From Rikenellaceae bacterium (GTDB taxonomy: Bacteria; Bacteroidota; Bacteroidia; Bacteroidales; Rikenellaceae), in assembly GCA_902363575.1 (NCBI GenBank), contig CABJAJ010000001.1, positions 186,001 to 250,000 of the forward strand: DNA of 64,000 nucleotides, read 5' to 3'. The notes under the pieces are model-generated. The model was not told the DNA's origin. It did no database searches and saw only the letters and a list, made by a program, of their open reading frames with translations. Every line of letters starts with the position of its first letter. Positions within the stretch are counted from its first letter, which is position 1. A program made the position numbers and the translations under genes. Shown here piece by piece: positions 33,430-42,075 of the stretch.

Positions 33430-34141
33430 GGGGCGCGGCGTGGTGCTTCACACGCTCAAGTACGGCGACTCCTCGATGGTGGTCTATCTGCTGACCGACG
33501 TGGGCGGACGGCGCAGTTACATGGTGCAGGGGGTGCGCAGCACGCGGGGACACGGCTCGAAGCTGGCCCTGTTCCAACCCATGTTCACCCTCGAATTCGA
33601 GGGGCTCGAGTCCCACCGGCAGGAGATGCACCGCTTTCGGGAGGTGCGCAGCGGACAGGTGTTGCAGAGCCTTCCGTTCGACATCCGCAAATCGACGGTG
33701 GCCCTCTTTATGGCAGAGGTTTTGTACCGCCTCGTCCGTGAGAGCGAGCCCAATGAGGCGCTTTTCGACTTTGTCTGGAGCTCGGTCGGGGCGTTGGATT
33801 CCCTGCAGGAGGGAACGGCCAACTTCCACCTCTGGTTTCTGGTGAACCTGAGCCGCCTGCTGGGGTTTTTCCCCGGCAACGGCTATGCGGAGGGGGACTG
33901 GTTCGACGTGCGCGAAGGGCTTTATACCCCGCTGCAACCCGCTCACGGGCTGGCGATGAATCCCCATGACGCCCGCATCCTGCGCGATATGGTGGAGTGC
34001 GACGTGCGGTGTCTGGCCGAGATCGGGCTCAACCGCCGCGAGCGGGTCGATTTTCTGGGTGCCCTGCTCGGCTACTACGGCTATCACCTCGATGCGATTC
34101 ATGCCGTCAGGTCGGTGGGGATTCTGCGGGAGGTGTTCTGA
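33416..34141 (+). CDS. recO: DNA repair protein RecO
   Basis: 241 residues. The N-terminal OB fold (KGRGVVLHTLKYGDSSMVVYLLTDVGGRRSYMVQGVR) and helical C-terminus fit RecO, which loads RecA with RecR and anneals single strands. The start is TTG at 33416, inside the end of prmA; no ATG lies nearby at the N-terminus, so the rare TTG start looks real. The family zinc-binding cysteines are absent, as in many Bacteroidota. Confidence 0.88.
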   Translation: MKSYKGRGVVLHTLKYGDSSMVVYLLTDVGGRRSYMVQGVRSTRGHGSKLALFQPMFTLEFEGLESHRQEMHRFREVRSGQVLQSLPFDIRKSTVALFMAEVLYRLVRESEPNEALFDFVWSSVGALDSLQEGTANFHLWFLVNLSRLLGFFPGNGYAEGDWFDVREGLYTPLQPAHGLAMNPHDARILRDMVECDVRCLAEIGLNRRERVDFLGALLGYYGYHLDAIHAVRSVGILREVF

Positions 34142-34229
34142 ACGGCCGGGGCCTGAACGAACGGAATACGCTGCCTGCCGGTCGGCTCGAACGGAAAATG
34201 GATCCGGCGGATACGAAAAAATACGGCTT

Positions 34230-34619
34230 ATGAAACGTCTGATTTTAGGTTTTCTGGCGATTGCGGCCGCCCTTGCGGTCCATGGACAAACCCCGGAGCT
34301 CGAACCCGGGAAGCTCGACCGGCACAAGCCGGAAGTCGATCTGACGCTGCCCGATTCGCTGCGGCATCAGCGGCAATGGATCAACCTTACCCCGCAGGGC
34401 GTCGAACCGCTGCGGCTCGAACCCGTCGTGTCGATGTCCTCGCTCATGCGCGAGCAACAGAAAAACCTGCCCCATTCGGTCCGGGTGGGGGTGGATCGGG
34501 TGACCAACAGCCTGCGCTGGGGACGCCTGAGCATCTCCAACGGTCAGGCCTGGAACTGGGGTCCCTATCCCAACAGCTACCTCGACGCCCGCACGCTCTC
34601 TTTCCCGATGCCGCGGTAG
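34230..34619 (+). CDS. Small secreted protein, unknown
   Basis: 129 residues. A signal peptide (MKRLILGFLAIAAALAVHGQ) is followed by a polar body rich in Pro, Leu and Arg (SLRHQRQWINLTPQGVEPLRLEP) ending NSYLDARTLSFPMPR. No domain recognised. It is separated from recO by 88 bases without a clear promoter. Periplasmic or surface location is inferred from the signal only. Confidence 0.6.
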   Translation: MKRLILGFLAIAAALAVHGQTPELEPGKLDRHKPEVDLTLPDSLRHQRQWINLTPQGVEPLRLEPVVSMSSLMREQQKNLPHSVRVGVDRVTNSLRWGRLSISNGQAWNWGPYPNSYLDARTLSFPMPR

Positions 34620-34692
34620 CGAACCCGTGTTGCCGTGTCTTGTTGCTGACGGGCCGATACTTTTTCGGTCGAGTGTCGGGCAGGGTCCTGTT

Positions 34693-35325
34693 TCAATAAA
34701 TTAAAGGAAAGTGCCAATATTGAGTTGGATATACAATTTCCCCGTCTTTTATAACGATTCTCCATGCATAACATCCATAAGTTGGACTATAGGGTATGCT
34801 GTATTTTTTCGCGGTATTACGTATTGTTTGGATAGCCAAATCAGTATTGCCATCATATAAAGCATCGAGCAGTTTCCCAAAATTGATCTCTTCCCAAATA
34901 TCATCGGTATATTCGTAAGGTACTTCTACAACTTCGTTTGTTCTCCAATATCTCTTAAAGTGTTTGAGGATTTTTCTGGATTGTATCGAAATAAAGGAAT
35001 CCGAGAGACCATGTGGCACATTTCGAATATGCACGAAAACAAAGCACAATGTATCATTTTTTTGATTGTACTCGAGGCCGTTTTTTTCTAACCCCATTGC
35101 AAATTCCTTATAAACTGATGTATAACCTTCTGGAGGGCCCCATCTGCTGATATTTTGTGTAACAACTACCGGCTCAATCTCATTATCATCTAAAAATGCT
35201 TCATCATAAAAGATTTCAGTTTGAATGATTTCTTCTCCTGCTTTTTCCCATAGTTGATAAAGCTGTTGAGCAGAAAGCGGAGATGCGAGCCATAGGCCGA
35301 GGAACAGGATAAGGATTCTTTTCAT
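34693..35325 (-). CDS. AT-rich secreted protein of unknown function
   Basis: 210 residues with a signal peptide (MKRILILFLGLWLASPLSAQ). The body is rich in Tyr, Ile, Glu and Asn and has no recognised domain. Notable segments: VFVHIRNVPHGLSDSFISIQ and YSPTYGCYAWRIVIKDGEIVYPTQYW at the end. Base composition is visibly lower in GC than its neighbours, suggesting recent transfer. It stands alone between a plus-strand gene and ygiQ. Confidence 0.72.
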   Translation of the reverse strand: MKRILILFLGLWLASPLSAQQLYQLWEKAGEEIIQTEIFYDEAFLDDNEIEPVVVTQNISRWGPPEGYTSVYKEFAMGLEKNGLEYNQKNDTLCFVFVHIRNVPHGLSDSFISIQSRKILKHFKRYWRTNEVVEVPYEYTDDIWEEINFGKLLDALYDGNTDLAIQTIRNTAKKYSIPYSPTYGCYAWRIVIKDGEIVYPTQYWHFPLIY

Positions 35326-35380
35326 AAAGCCGACATTTAGACGGATACGTATTAAAGCGGATGGGTTAAAGCGGACGGGG

Positions 35381-37081
35381 CTATTTCCTGAAAAAATAGC
35401 TTTTCTGCCGGCGTTTCTCCTCCTGCGAGCGGGCGACGAAAACCCGTTGGCGGGTGTAGGGGTCCTCGCCCGTGTAGAACATCACGGACGACAGAGTCAT
35501 GGGGGTAGGGGTGAGGTCCTGCACCTGCTCCAGGTCGAAGTGCAGCCGACCCAGCACCTTGTCCGCGAGCGCGCGCATGTCGCGCTCCGTGCAGCCGGGG
35601 TGCGAGGAGATGAAGTAGGGGATAAGCTGATAGGGAAGCCCCTCGCGGCGGCAGATGCGGGCGAACGAGTCGTTCAGCCGCTCGAACTGCGCGAACGGAG
35701 GCTTGCGCATCAGGCGCAGCACATGCTCCTCGGTGTGCTCGGGTGCGACCTTGAGCCGGCCGGAGGTGTGGTGCCGCACGACGGTCTCCAGATAGGGGCT
35801 GTCGTCGAACAGGTCGTAGCGGATGCCGCTGCCGATGAAGGCCCGCCTGACCCCTTTCACCGCCCGGATTTTCTCGTAAAGCGCCAGCAGCGGCCGGTGG
35901 TCGTTGTCCAGGTTGGGGCAGATGCGGGGATGCAGGCACGACGGCCGCCGGCAGAGGCGGCAGCGCTCGCGGTCGCGTCCTCCCATGCGGTACATGTTGG
36001 CCGAGGGGCCGCCGACGTCCGTGAGGGTGCCCCGGAAATCGGGCATCCGGGTGATGCGTTCCACTTCCCGCAGGATGGAGGCCTCGCTGCGCGAGCGGAT
36101 GAACTTGCCCTGGTGGGCCGAAATCGTGCAGAAGGCGCAGCCGCCGAAGCAGCCCCGGTGGATATTGACCGAGTGCTTAATCATCTCCCAGGCCGGTATT
36201 GCCCCGCGTCCCGCGTAACGGGGGTGGGGAGCCCGTTCGTAGGGCAGGTCGAACGAACGGTCGAGGTCTCCCGCCTCGGCCGCCGACAGGGGCGGCGTAA
36301 GCACCATGAAGCGATCGCCGGCGGGTTCGACGAGCGTTGCCGTCGGCTCCATCAGGTTGCTCTGGGTTTCGATGACGGTGAAGTTGTCGCCCAGCGCACG
36401 GGAATCGGCCGTGCACTCCTCGAAGGAGCGCAGGCGGATCGTGCGGGCCGGGTCGAGCCGCCCGACGTATGAGCTGTCGGCCAGAAACCCTACCTGGGGA
36501 ATGTTGCGCAGCAGCTTGGCGTTATAGCCGTTGTGCATGGCGCGGGCCACCCGTTCGACGACTCCGTCGCCCATGCCGTAGATCAGCAGGTCGGCGCCCG
36601 ACGTGACCAGGATCGGCGGCCGCAGGGCGTCGCTCCAGTAGTCGTAGTGGGTCAGGCGGCGGAGCGAGGCTTCGATGCCCCCGATGACGACCGGTACGCG
36701 GGGAAAGAGCCGCTTGAGGATTCGGGTATAGACTTCCACGGCGCGGTCGGGGCGGAATCCCGCCTTGCCGCCGGGGGTGTAGGCGTCGTTGCTGCGCAGC
36801 CGCAGGTTGGCCGTGTAGTGATTGACCAGCGAGTCCATCGCCCCCGCCGTCACCCCGAAGAAGAGCCGCGGCGTCCCCAGCTTGCGGAAGTCCCGCAGGT
36901 CGTCCTGCCAGTTGGGTTGGGGTACCACGGCGACGCGGTACCCTTCGGCCTCGAGCAACCGCCCGATCACGGCAGCGCCGAACGACGGGTGATCGACATA
37001 GGCGTCGCCCGTGAAGAGGATCACGTCGAGCGCGTCCCAGCCGCGTTCGCGGACTTCCCGTATGGTCGTAGGCAGAAACAT
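35381..37081 (-). CDS. ygiQ: YgiQ-family radical SAM protein
   Basis: 566 residues. A N-terminal region (FLPTTIREVRERGWDALDVILFTGDAYVDHPSFG) typical of YgiQ is followed by the radical SAM cluster Cys311, Cys315, Cys318 (HRGCFGGCAFCTI) and GSGIRYDL. A later cysteine run (RCRRPSCLHPRICPN-like, about 370-385) may bind a second cluster. Function in the cell is unknown. It is the last gene of the minus-strand run starting at tgt, 3 bases after a small ORF. Confidence 0.92.
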   Translation of the reverse strand: MFLPTTIREVRERGWDALDVILFTGDAYVDHPSFGAAVIGRLLEAEGYRVAVVPQPNWQDDLRDFRKLGTPRLFFGVTAGAMDSLVNHYTANLRLRSNDAYTPGGKAGFRPDRAVEVYTRILKRLFPRVPVVIGGIEASLRRLTHYDYWSDALRPPILVTSGADLLIYGMGDGVVERVARAMHNGYNAKLLRNIPQVGFLADSSYVGRLDPARTIRLRSFEECTADSRALGDNFTVIETQSNLMEPTATLVEPAGDRFMVLTPPLSAAEAGDLDRSFDLPYERAPHPRYAGRGAIPAWEMIKHSVNIHRGCFGGCAFCTISAHQGKFIRSRSEASILREVERITRMPDFRGTLTDVGGPSANMYRMGGRDRERCRLCRRPSCLHPRICPNLDNDHRPLLALYEKIRAVKGVRRAFIGSGIRYDLFDDSPYLETVVRHHTSGRLKVAPEHTEEHVLRLMRKPPFAQFERLNDSFARICRREGLPYQLIPYFISSHPGCTERDMRALADKVLGRLHFDLEQVQDLTPTPMTLSSVMFYTGEDPYTRQRVFVARSQEEKRRQKSYFFRK

Positions 37082-37084
37082 CGT

Positions 37085-37423
37085 TCAGAGGTAGTCTTCA
37101 ATCCGCAGGACGCCTTTGTCCCGGAGGTGCCGCTCCACGGCGTCGCGGAGCCGCGCCACCGGCTCGCTCGCCCGATCGCGCAGGTAGAGGGTCAGCAGTT
37201 GCGCGAATTGCATCAGCAGCTCCTCGGCCCCGATCCGGCGGATGAGCTCTTCGGGAGGCTGGGCCGCGAGCTCCTCCTCGCGGATGCGCAGCACCTCGAA
37301 ACACTGCCGGAACTGCATGTAGGCTTCCCGCTCGTCGCCGGGATGCTGCAAGCCCCGGATTTTGGCGATGAGCTGGCCGATCTGCTCGATCTGCAACATC
37401 AGGAAGTCGCGACGTTCGATCAT
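37085..37423 (-). CDS. Small helical protein, unknown
   Basis: 112 residues, wholly helical by eye, rich in Glu, Arg and Leu (MIERRDFLMLQIEQIGQLIAKI; EELIRRIGAEELLMQFAQLLTLYL). Similar uncharacterised proteins occur in Bacteroidota next to rluD or ygiQ. It overlaps the rluD gene by four bases (ATGA) and is 3 bases before ygiQ. No signal or membrane segment. Confidence 0.7.
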   Translation of the reverse strand: MIERRDFLMLQIEQIGQLIAKIRGLQHPGDEREAYMQFRQCFEVLRIREEELAAQPPEELIRRIGAEELLMQFAQLLTLYLRDRASEPVARLRDAVERHLRDKGVLRIEDYL

Positions 37424-38901
37424 GGCTGCGCACCGGGGTTTTCGGGCGACCCGCCCGCGGCGTAGGTCTCCCATTTGTCCAACACGGCCCGGAAGTCGGC
37501 CGGCAGCGGGCTTTCGAACAATACCTGCTGCCGCGTCTGCGGGTGTACGAAGCCCAGGCTGCGGGCATGGAGCGCCTGCCGGGGCATCAGGGCGAAGCAG
37601 TTTTCGACGAACTGGCGGTATTTGGCGAAGGTTGTGCCCTTGAGGATGCGATCGCCGCCGTAACGGGCATCCCCGAAAAGGGGGTGTCCGATCCACTCCA
37701 TATGCACGCGGATCTGGTGCGTGCGCCCCGTTTCGAGGCGACATTCGACCAGCGTGACGTAACCGAAGCGCCTGAGCACGCGGTAGTGTGTCACGGCATG
37801 CTTACCCTGCTCCCCGTCCGCAAAAACCTGCATGCGCAGCCGGTCGTGCGGGCTGCGGCCGATGTTTCCCGTGACGGTGCCCTCGTCGGGCAGGTTGCCC
37901 CATACGAGCGCCACATAGCGGCGCTGGATCGTGTGCTCGAAAAACTGGCGGGCCAGGTGGGCGTGAGCCCGTTCGTTCTTGGCCACCACCAGCAGTCCCG
38001 AGGTGTCCTTGTCGATGCGGTGGACGAGCCCGGCCCGCATGTCGCCCTCCCGGAACATGGGAAGTTGTCGCAGGTGGTAGGCCAGCGCATTGACGAGCGT
38101 GCCCGCATAGTTGCCGTGGCCGGGGTGGACGACCATGCCCGCCGCCTTGTCCACGATGAGCAGGTCGTCGTCCTCGTAAGGAATCGTCAGCGGGATGTTT
38201 TCGGGCACGAGCTCCGTCTCCCGCCGGGGATAGGGCATCACCACCGCGATGCGGTCCGCGGGCTTGACCTTGTAGCTCGATTTGGCCGCCTTGCCATTGA
38301 CCCGGATGTTTCCCGCGTCCGCAGCGGCCTGAATACGGTTGCGCGAACAATGCTCGATCCTCACGGCCAGGAACTTGTCGAGCCGGATCGGGGACTGTCC
38401 CCGGTCGGCCGTAACGCTGAAATGCTCGTAGAGTTCGTCCTGCGTCTCTTCGTCGGGATCGTTGTCGGGATCGTTGTCGGGATCGTCGCCCGCCTCCGGG
38501 TCGTCCGGTCTTGCCGGGTTGTCCTTACCCGTTGCGTCGTCCGGGCCCGCTGTGTTCTTCGCGTCGGCTTTACCCGATGCGTCGTCCGGGCTCTTCGGGC
38601 TCTTCGGGCTCTTCGCGTCATCCGGGCCCGCTGTGTCGTCTGCACTTTCCGTGGCCTTTGCGTCGTCCGGGCCCTTTGCGTCGGTGGACCCTGCTGCATG
38701 GTCCGTATCCGTCTCCTTGTCCGTGCCGTTCGGCCCGTGCAGGTGTGCAGAGGCCATTTCGGCCGGTTCCTTTTCCACGCCGGTTGCGGGGGCGGTTCCG
38801 GGACCGGTTTCAACTCCGGTTTCGACGGCCGCATCCGACTCCGGGCCGTGCTTATCCTGCGGCATGGCCGGGTCTGAGGGGGTATGGTCGGGCGTGCGCA
38901 T
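37420..38901 (-). CDS. rluD: RluD-type pseudouridine synthase with a long acidic low-complexity N-terminus
   Basis: 493 residues. From about 168 it is a normal RluD: S4 domain (IRLDKFLAVRIEHCSRNRIQ) then catalytic domain with Asp297 in GLVHRIDKDTSGLL and LETGRTHQIRVHM. It makes pseudouridines in 23S rRNA helix 69. Residues 1-160 are disordered-looking, made of Asp, Ala, Pro, Lys and Thr with near-repeats such as GPDDAK and PDNDPDND. No alternative start lies between residue 50 and the S4 domain, so the extension is probably translated. It follows the PASTA gene by 17 bases. Confidence 0.9.
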   Translation of the reverse strand: MRTPDHTPSDPAMPQDKHGPESDAAVETGVETGPGTAPATGVEKEPAEMASAHLHGPNGTDKETDTDHAAGSTDAKGPDDAKATESADDTAGPDDAKSPKSPKSPDDASGKADAKNTAGPDDATGKDNPARPDDPEAGDDPDNDPDNDPDEETQDELYEHFSVTADRGQSPIRLDKFLAVRIEHCSRNRIQAAADAGNIRVNGKAAKSSYKVKPADRIAVVMPYPRRETELVPENIPLTIPYEDDDLLIVDKAAGMVVHPGHGNYAGTLVNALAYHLRQLPMFREGDMRAGLVHRIDKDTSGLLVVAKNERAHAHLARQFFEHTIQRRYVALVWGNLPDEGTVTGNIGRSPHDRLRMQVFADGEQGKHAVTHYRVLRRFGYVTLVECRLETGRTHQIRVHMEWIGHPLFGDARYGGDRILKGTTFAKYRQFVENCFALMPRQALHARSLGFVHPQTRQQVLFESPLPADFRAVLDKWETYAAGGSPENPGAQP

Positions 38902-38918
38902 CGGGTCGTCGAGCCGTT

Positions 38919-39875
38919 TTATTGGAAAAAATCATCCGCCTGTTCGGGTCCCTCGACGGACTCCGTCGCTTCGGTGGCGGCCTCTTCAAGGCGCGCCCGA
39001 GCGATCGAGTCGGCCTGCTCCGCCTCCAGCCTGCTCCGCTCCTCGGCGGCAGCCTGCATCGCCGCCCCCGCATCGGCGCGTGCGGCGGTAAATTTCTTCT
39101 GATCGAGCGTAAGTTGCAGATCGACGCGGCCGCCAAGCACCGCGCTCCGCCCCGCAGCGGGCCCCTGCCCATATACGGCGGCGTCCTTCTCGTTGAGCAG
39201 GTTGATGCCGGGGTCGAATTTCACCTCCCCCACGTTGAGACCCGTCTCCCACAGGCGGCTTTTGGCCTCTTTGAGCCGTAGCCCCGCCAGATTGGGCACC
39301 ACTGTGGTGGCATAGCCGCTCACCCCGACGTGGAGCGTGACCCCCGAGCCCATCTCGGCCATCACCTTGCTGTCGGCGAGTACCGGTTTGCCGTCCCAAT
39401 ACTCCTCGAGCACATAGTTGGTAGCCATGTCGGGCCGGTACAGGAGCTCGGCGATCTCCAGCCCGGCGATTTCGAGCATGTTTTTGGCCTGCCTGAGCGA
39501 GCGTCCCGCCACGTAGGGCACCGGCACCCGCTTCTGTGAGAAGGAGTTGATCGTCACGTAGATCGTGCGTCCAGGCTTCACCTCCACCCCCTTTTCGGGC
39601 AGTTGGTCCAGCACCACGCCACCCTGATAGGCGGGAACATAGAGCGAGTCGTTTACAATGAGCTTCAGGTCGTTGTCGCCGGCCAGCCGCTCGGCATCGC
39701 CGAGGACGACGCCTTCCAGGTCGGGTACCGTGCGACGGGCGCCGTGGCGCGTCCCAAGCCGCATGAGCAGGTGGGCCGCCAAAGCCAGGGCCAGCAGCGT
39801 GAGCAGGATCAGCAGCAGATTGTAGAGCAGCGGATGGTTCTTGAGCGTGCGCATCCGGAGTGCGGGTTTGTTCAT
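38919..39875 (-). CDS. PASTA-domain membrane protein without kinase
   Basis: 318 residues. One membrane span (about 17-40, YNLLLILLTLLALALAAHLLM), then three PASTA-type repeats (RTVPDLEGVVLGDAERLAGDN; VPVPYVAGRSLRQAKNML; TVVPNLAGLRLKEAKSRLW), then an Ala/Glu-rich helical tail. PASTA domains bind peptidoglycan or muropeptides; in Gram-positives they sit on Ser/Thr kinases, absent here. It overlaps mqnE by four bases and precedes rluD. A neighbour of rluD in this phylum by recollection. Confidence 0.85.
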   Translation of the reverse strand: MNKPALRMRTLKNHPLLYNLLLILLTLLALALAAHLLMRLGTRHGARRTVPDLEGVVLGDAERLAGDNDLKLIVNDSLYVPAYQGGVVLDQLPEKGVEVKPGRTIYVTINSFSQKRVPVPYVAGRSLRQAKNMLEIAGLEIAELLYRPDMATNYVLEEYWDGKPVLADSKVMAEMGSGVTLHVGVSGYATTVVPNLAGLRLKEAKSRLWETGLNVGEVKFDPGINLLNEKDAAVYGQGPAAGRSAVLGGRVDLQLTLDQKKFTAARADAGAAMQAAAEERSRLEAEQADSIARARLEEAATEATESVEGPEQADDFFQ

Positions 39876-40963
39876 GGTCGGGTCGGAATTTCGTGGTAAA
39901 AAGTGTCGCGTTCGACGGCTCGCAGTCCCGCGGCGCGGGCGATGCTGCGGATTTCGTCCACGCTCATGCGGGGACGCCGGTCTTCGGCCCCGGCCATCGA
40001 GTAGATGCGGGTCGTGTCGTCGATGGTGCCGTCGAGGTCGTCGGCGCCGAAAGCCAGGGCCAGTTCGGCCGTAGCCTTGCCGTACATCACCCAGTAGGCT
40101 TTGATATGGGGTATGTTGTCGAGGTAGATGCGGCTGAGGGCCAGCATCCGCAGGTCTTCGGTCACGGATACTTCGCCCGCGTCGGACAGGGCATTGCCCG
40201 CGCTGCGGAATTTGAGCGGGATGAAGGCGTCGAAGCCTCCCGTGAGATCCTGCTGCCGGCGCAGCCGGTCGAGGTGGTCGATGCGGTGGGCGACGGTTTC
40301 GACGTGGCCGTAAAGGATGGTGGCGTTGGTCGGGATGCCGAGCCGGTGGGCGGCATCGTGCACCGCGAGCCACTCCGCTGCGGTGCCCTTCTCGGGGCAG
40401 ATGCGGGCGCGCAGCTCTTCGTCGAAGATTTCGGCGCCACCGCCCGGGATGGCCTCCATGCCGGCTTCGCGGAGCTGCCGCAGCCCTTCGTCGAGGCTGA
40501 GGCCCGCGCGACGGATCATGTAGGCGAGCTCGATGGCCGTGAACGCCTTGACGGTCGCCTCGGGCAGCACGCCTTTCACGCTGCGGATCATGTCGAGGTA
40601 GTAGTCCAGACCGTGGTCTGGATGCACGCCCCCGACGATATGGACCTCCGTGATGCCCCGCCCGCGGTAGGAGCGGGCCATGGCGACGATTTCATCGGGG
40701 GTCATCTCCCACGCCTCCGGACTCCCTTTGGGCCGGCGGTAGGAGCAGAAGCGGCAGTTGAAGAGGCACAGGTTGGTGGGCTCGATGTGGAAATTGCGGT
40801 TGTAGAAGACCCGGTCGCCGCTCACTGACAGTTTGCGCTCCCATGCGAGCCGGCCCAGCAGCCACAGGGGGGCCTCCTCCCACAGCGCAAGGGCTTCGGC
40901 CGGGGCGATGCGTTCCGCCGCGCGGACTTTGCGGGCGATGGATTCGAGTCGTTCGTTCATCAT
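39872..40963 (-). CDS. mqnE: Aminodeoxyfutalosine synthase (radical SAM)
   Basis: 363 residues. The radical SAM cluster is Cys66, Cys70, Cys73 (NLCLFNCRFCSYRR), followed by HIVGGVHPDHGLDYY and MEAIPGGGAEIFDEELR, all typical of MqnE. It joins SAM to 3-enolpyruvylbenzoate in the futalosine route. Related MqnC and CofH share the fold, but the YYLDMIRSVKG and GGGAEIF segments favour MqnE. The start at 40963 overlaps the lptF/G stop by four bases; the ATG at 40960 is an alternative. Confidence 0.9.
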   Translation of the reverse strand: MMNERLESIARKVRAAERIAPAEALALWEEAPLWLLGRLAWERKLSVSGDRVFYNRNFHIEPTNLCLFNCRFCSYRRPKGSPEAWEMTPDEIVAMARSYRGRGITEVHIVGGVHPDHGLDYYLDMIRSVKGVLPEATVKAFTAIELAYMIRRAGLSLDEGLRQLREAGMEAIPGGGAEIFDEELRARICPEKGTAAEWLAVHDAAHRLGIPTNATILYGHVETVAHRIDHLDRLRRQQDLTGGFDAFIPLKFRSAGNALSDAGEVSVTEDLRMLALSRIYLDNIPHIKAYWVMYGKATAELALAFGADDLDGTIDDTTRIYSMAGAEDRRPRMSVDEIRSIARAAGLRAVERDTFYHEIPTRP

Positions 40964-42063
40964 TTCGGTGCTTTGCGGTAGAGATAGACGGCGATGCCCA
41001 GGTAGATGATATTGGGAATCCAGACGGCGAGGCCCGGCGGCAGCGTGCCGCTCTTGGCGAACTCCTCGAAGAAGCGGTTGAAGAGGATGTACGAGAAACA
41101 GAGACCCGTGCCGATGCCGATGTGCAGCCCCGTCCCTCCGCGCACCTTGCGCGAGGAGAGCGAGACCCCGATCAGCGTCAGGATGAAGGTGGCCAGCGGG
41201 TAGGCGAAGCGGGCGTGCCGTTCGACCTCGATGATGTTGATCGAGTCGGAGCCTTTGGCCCGCTGCTGGGCGAGGAACTCGTTGAGCTGCGTGATGTTCA
41301 TGGTCTGGATCAGCTCGTTCACCCGCCCGAGCTCGGTGGCCTCCAGGTTGATGAGCGTGTCGAGGTTGCGGTGCTGCGAGAAGGTCTCCACCCCCAGCGA
41401 GTCGAACGCCCGGGTAATGTAGCGGGGGGCCGTCCACCGTTTGGTCTCGGGGTTGAATTTGGCTTCCGCCGCCTCGAGCGAGGCGGTCATCGTGCTGCCG
41501 TCGTAGGATTCGAGGGCGAAGAAAGTGGCCTGGCCGGTGCGGTTGGTGTAGCCGCGCACGTAGGCGAATACCCCCGGCTCGACCTGCCGGTAGATGTGCT
41601 TGTCGTACTGGTAGCTCAGGCGCCGCTGGCGGTACTGGCTCTCGAACTCCACCACGCTCCGCTGCGAGACGGGGATTACCCACAGGTTGAGCGTCAGCGA
41701 CAGCGACGTGATGATGAGCGCCCCGAGGAAATAGGGCCACATCAGGCGGCGGAAGCTCATGCCGCCGGAGAGCATCGCCACGATCTCGGTCTGGTAGGCC
41801 ATCTTCGAAGTGAAGAAGATCACGGCGATGAAGGTGAACAGACCGCTGAACTGGTTGATGAAGAAGGGGATGAAGTTGAGGTAGTAGTCGAACAGGATCG
41901 CCTTGAGCGGGGCTTTGAGCGACGTGAAGTCGTCGATCTTCTCCACATAGTCGAAGATCACCACGATCACGATAATCATGGCGATGGCGAAGAAATAGGT
42001 GCTCAGGAACTTCCCGATGATGTATCGGTCCAGTATCTTTATGCCCGGCCAGCGGATTTTCAT
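40960..42063 (-). CDS. LptF/LptG-family lipopolysaccharide export permease
   Basis: 367 residues with six spans: about 18-38, 58-85 and 103-125 at the N-terminus, a periplasmic beta-jellyroll middle, then three C-terminal spans from about 290. The opening IKILDRYIIGKFLSTYFFAIAMIIVIVVIFDYVEKIDDF is typical of the YjgP/YjgQ family, which extracts LPS from the inner membrane with LptB. Whether it is LptF or LptG cannot be told. It starts 12 bases after tgt. Confidence 0.92.
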   Translation of the reverse strand: MKIRWPGIKILDRYIIGKFLSTYFFAIAMIIVIVVIFDYVEKIDDFTSLKAPLKAILFDYYLNFIPFFINQFSGLFTFIAVIFFTSKMAYQTEIVAMLSGGMSFRRLMWPYFLGALIITSLSLTLNLWVIPVSQRSVVEFESQYRQRRLSYQYDKHIYRQVEPGVFAYVRGYTNRTGQATFFALESYDGSTMTASLEAAEAKFNPETKRWTAPRYITRAFDSLGVETFSQHRNLDTLINLEATELGRVNELIQTMNITQLNEFLAQQRAKGSDSINIIEVERHARFAYPLATFILTLIGVSLSSRKVRGGTGLHIGIGTGLCFSYILFNRFFEEFAKSGTLPPGLAVWIPNIIYLGIAVYLYRKAPK

Positions 42064-42075
42064 GCGTCGTTTCGT

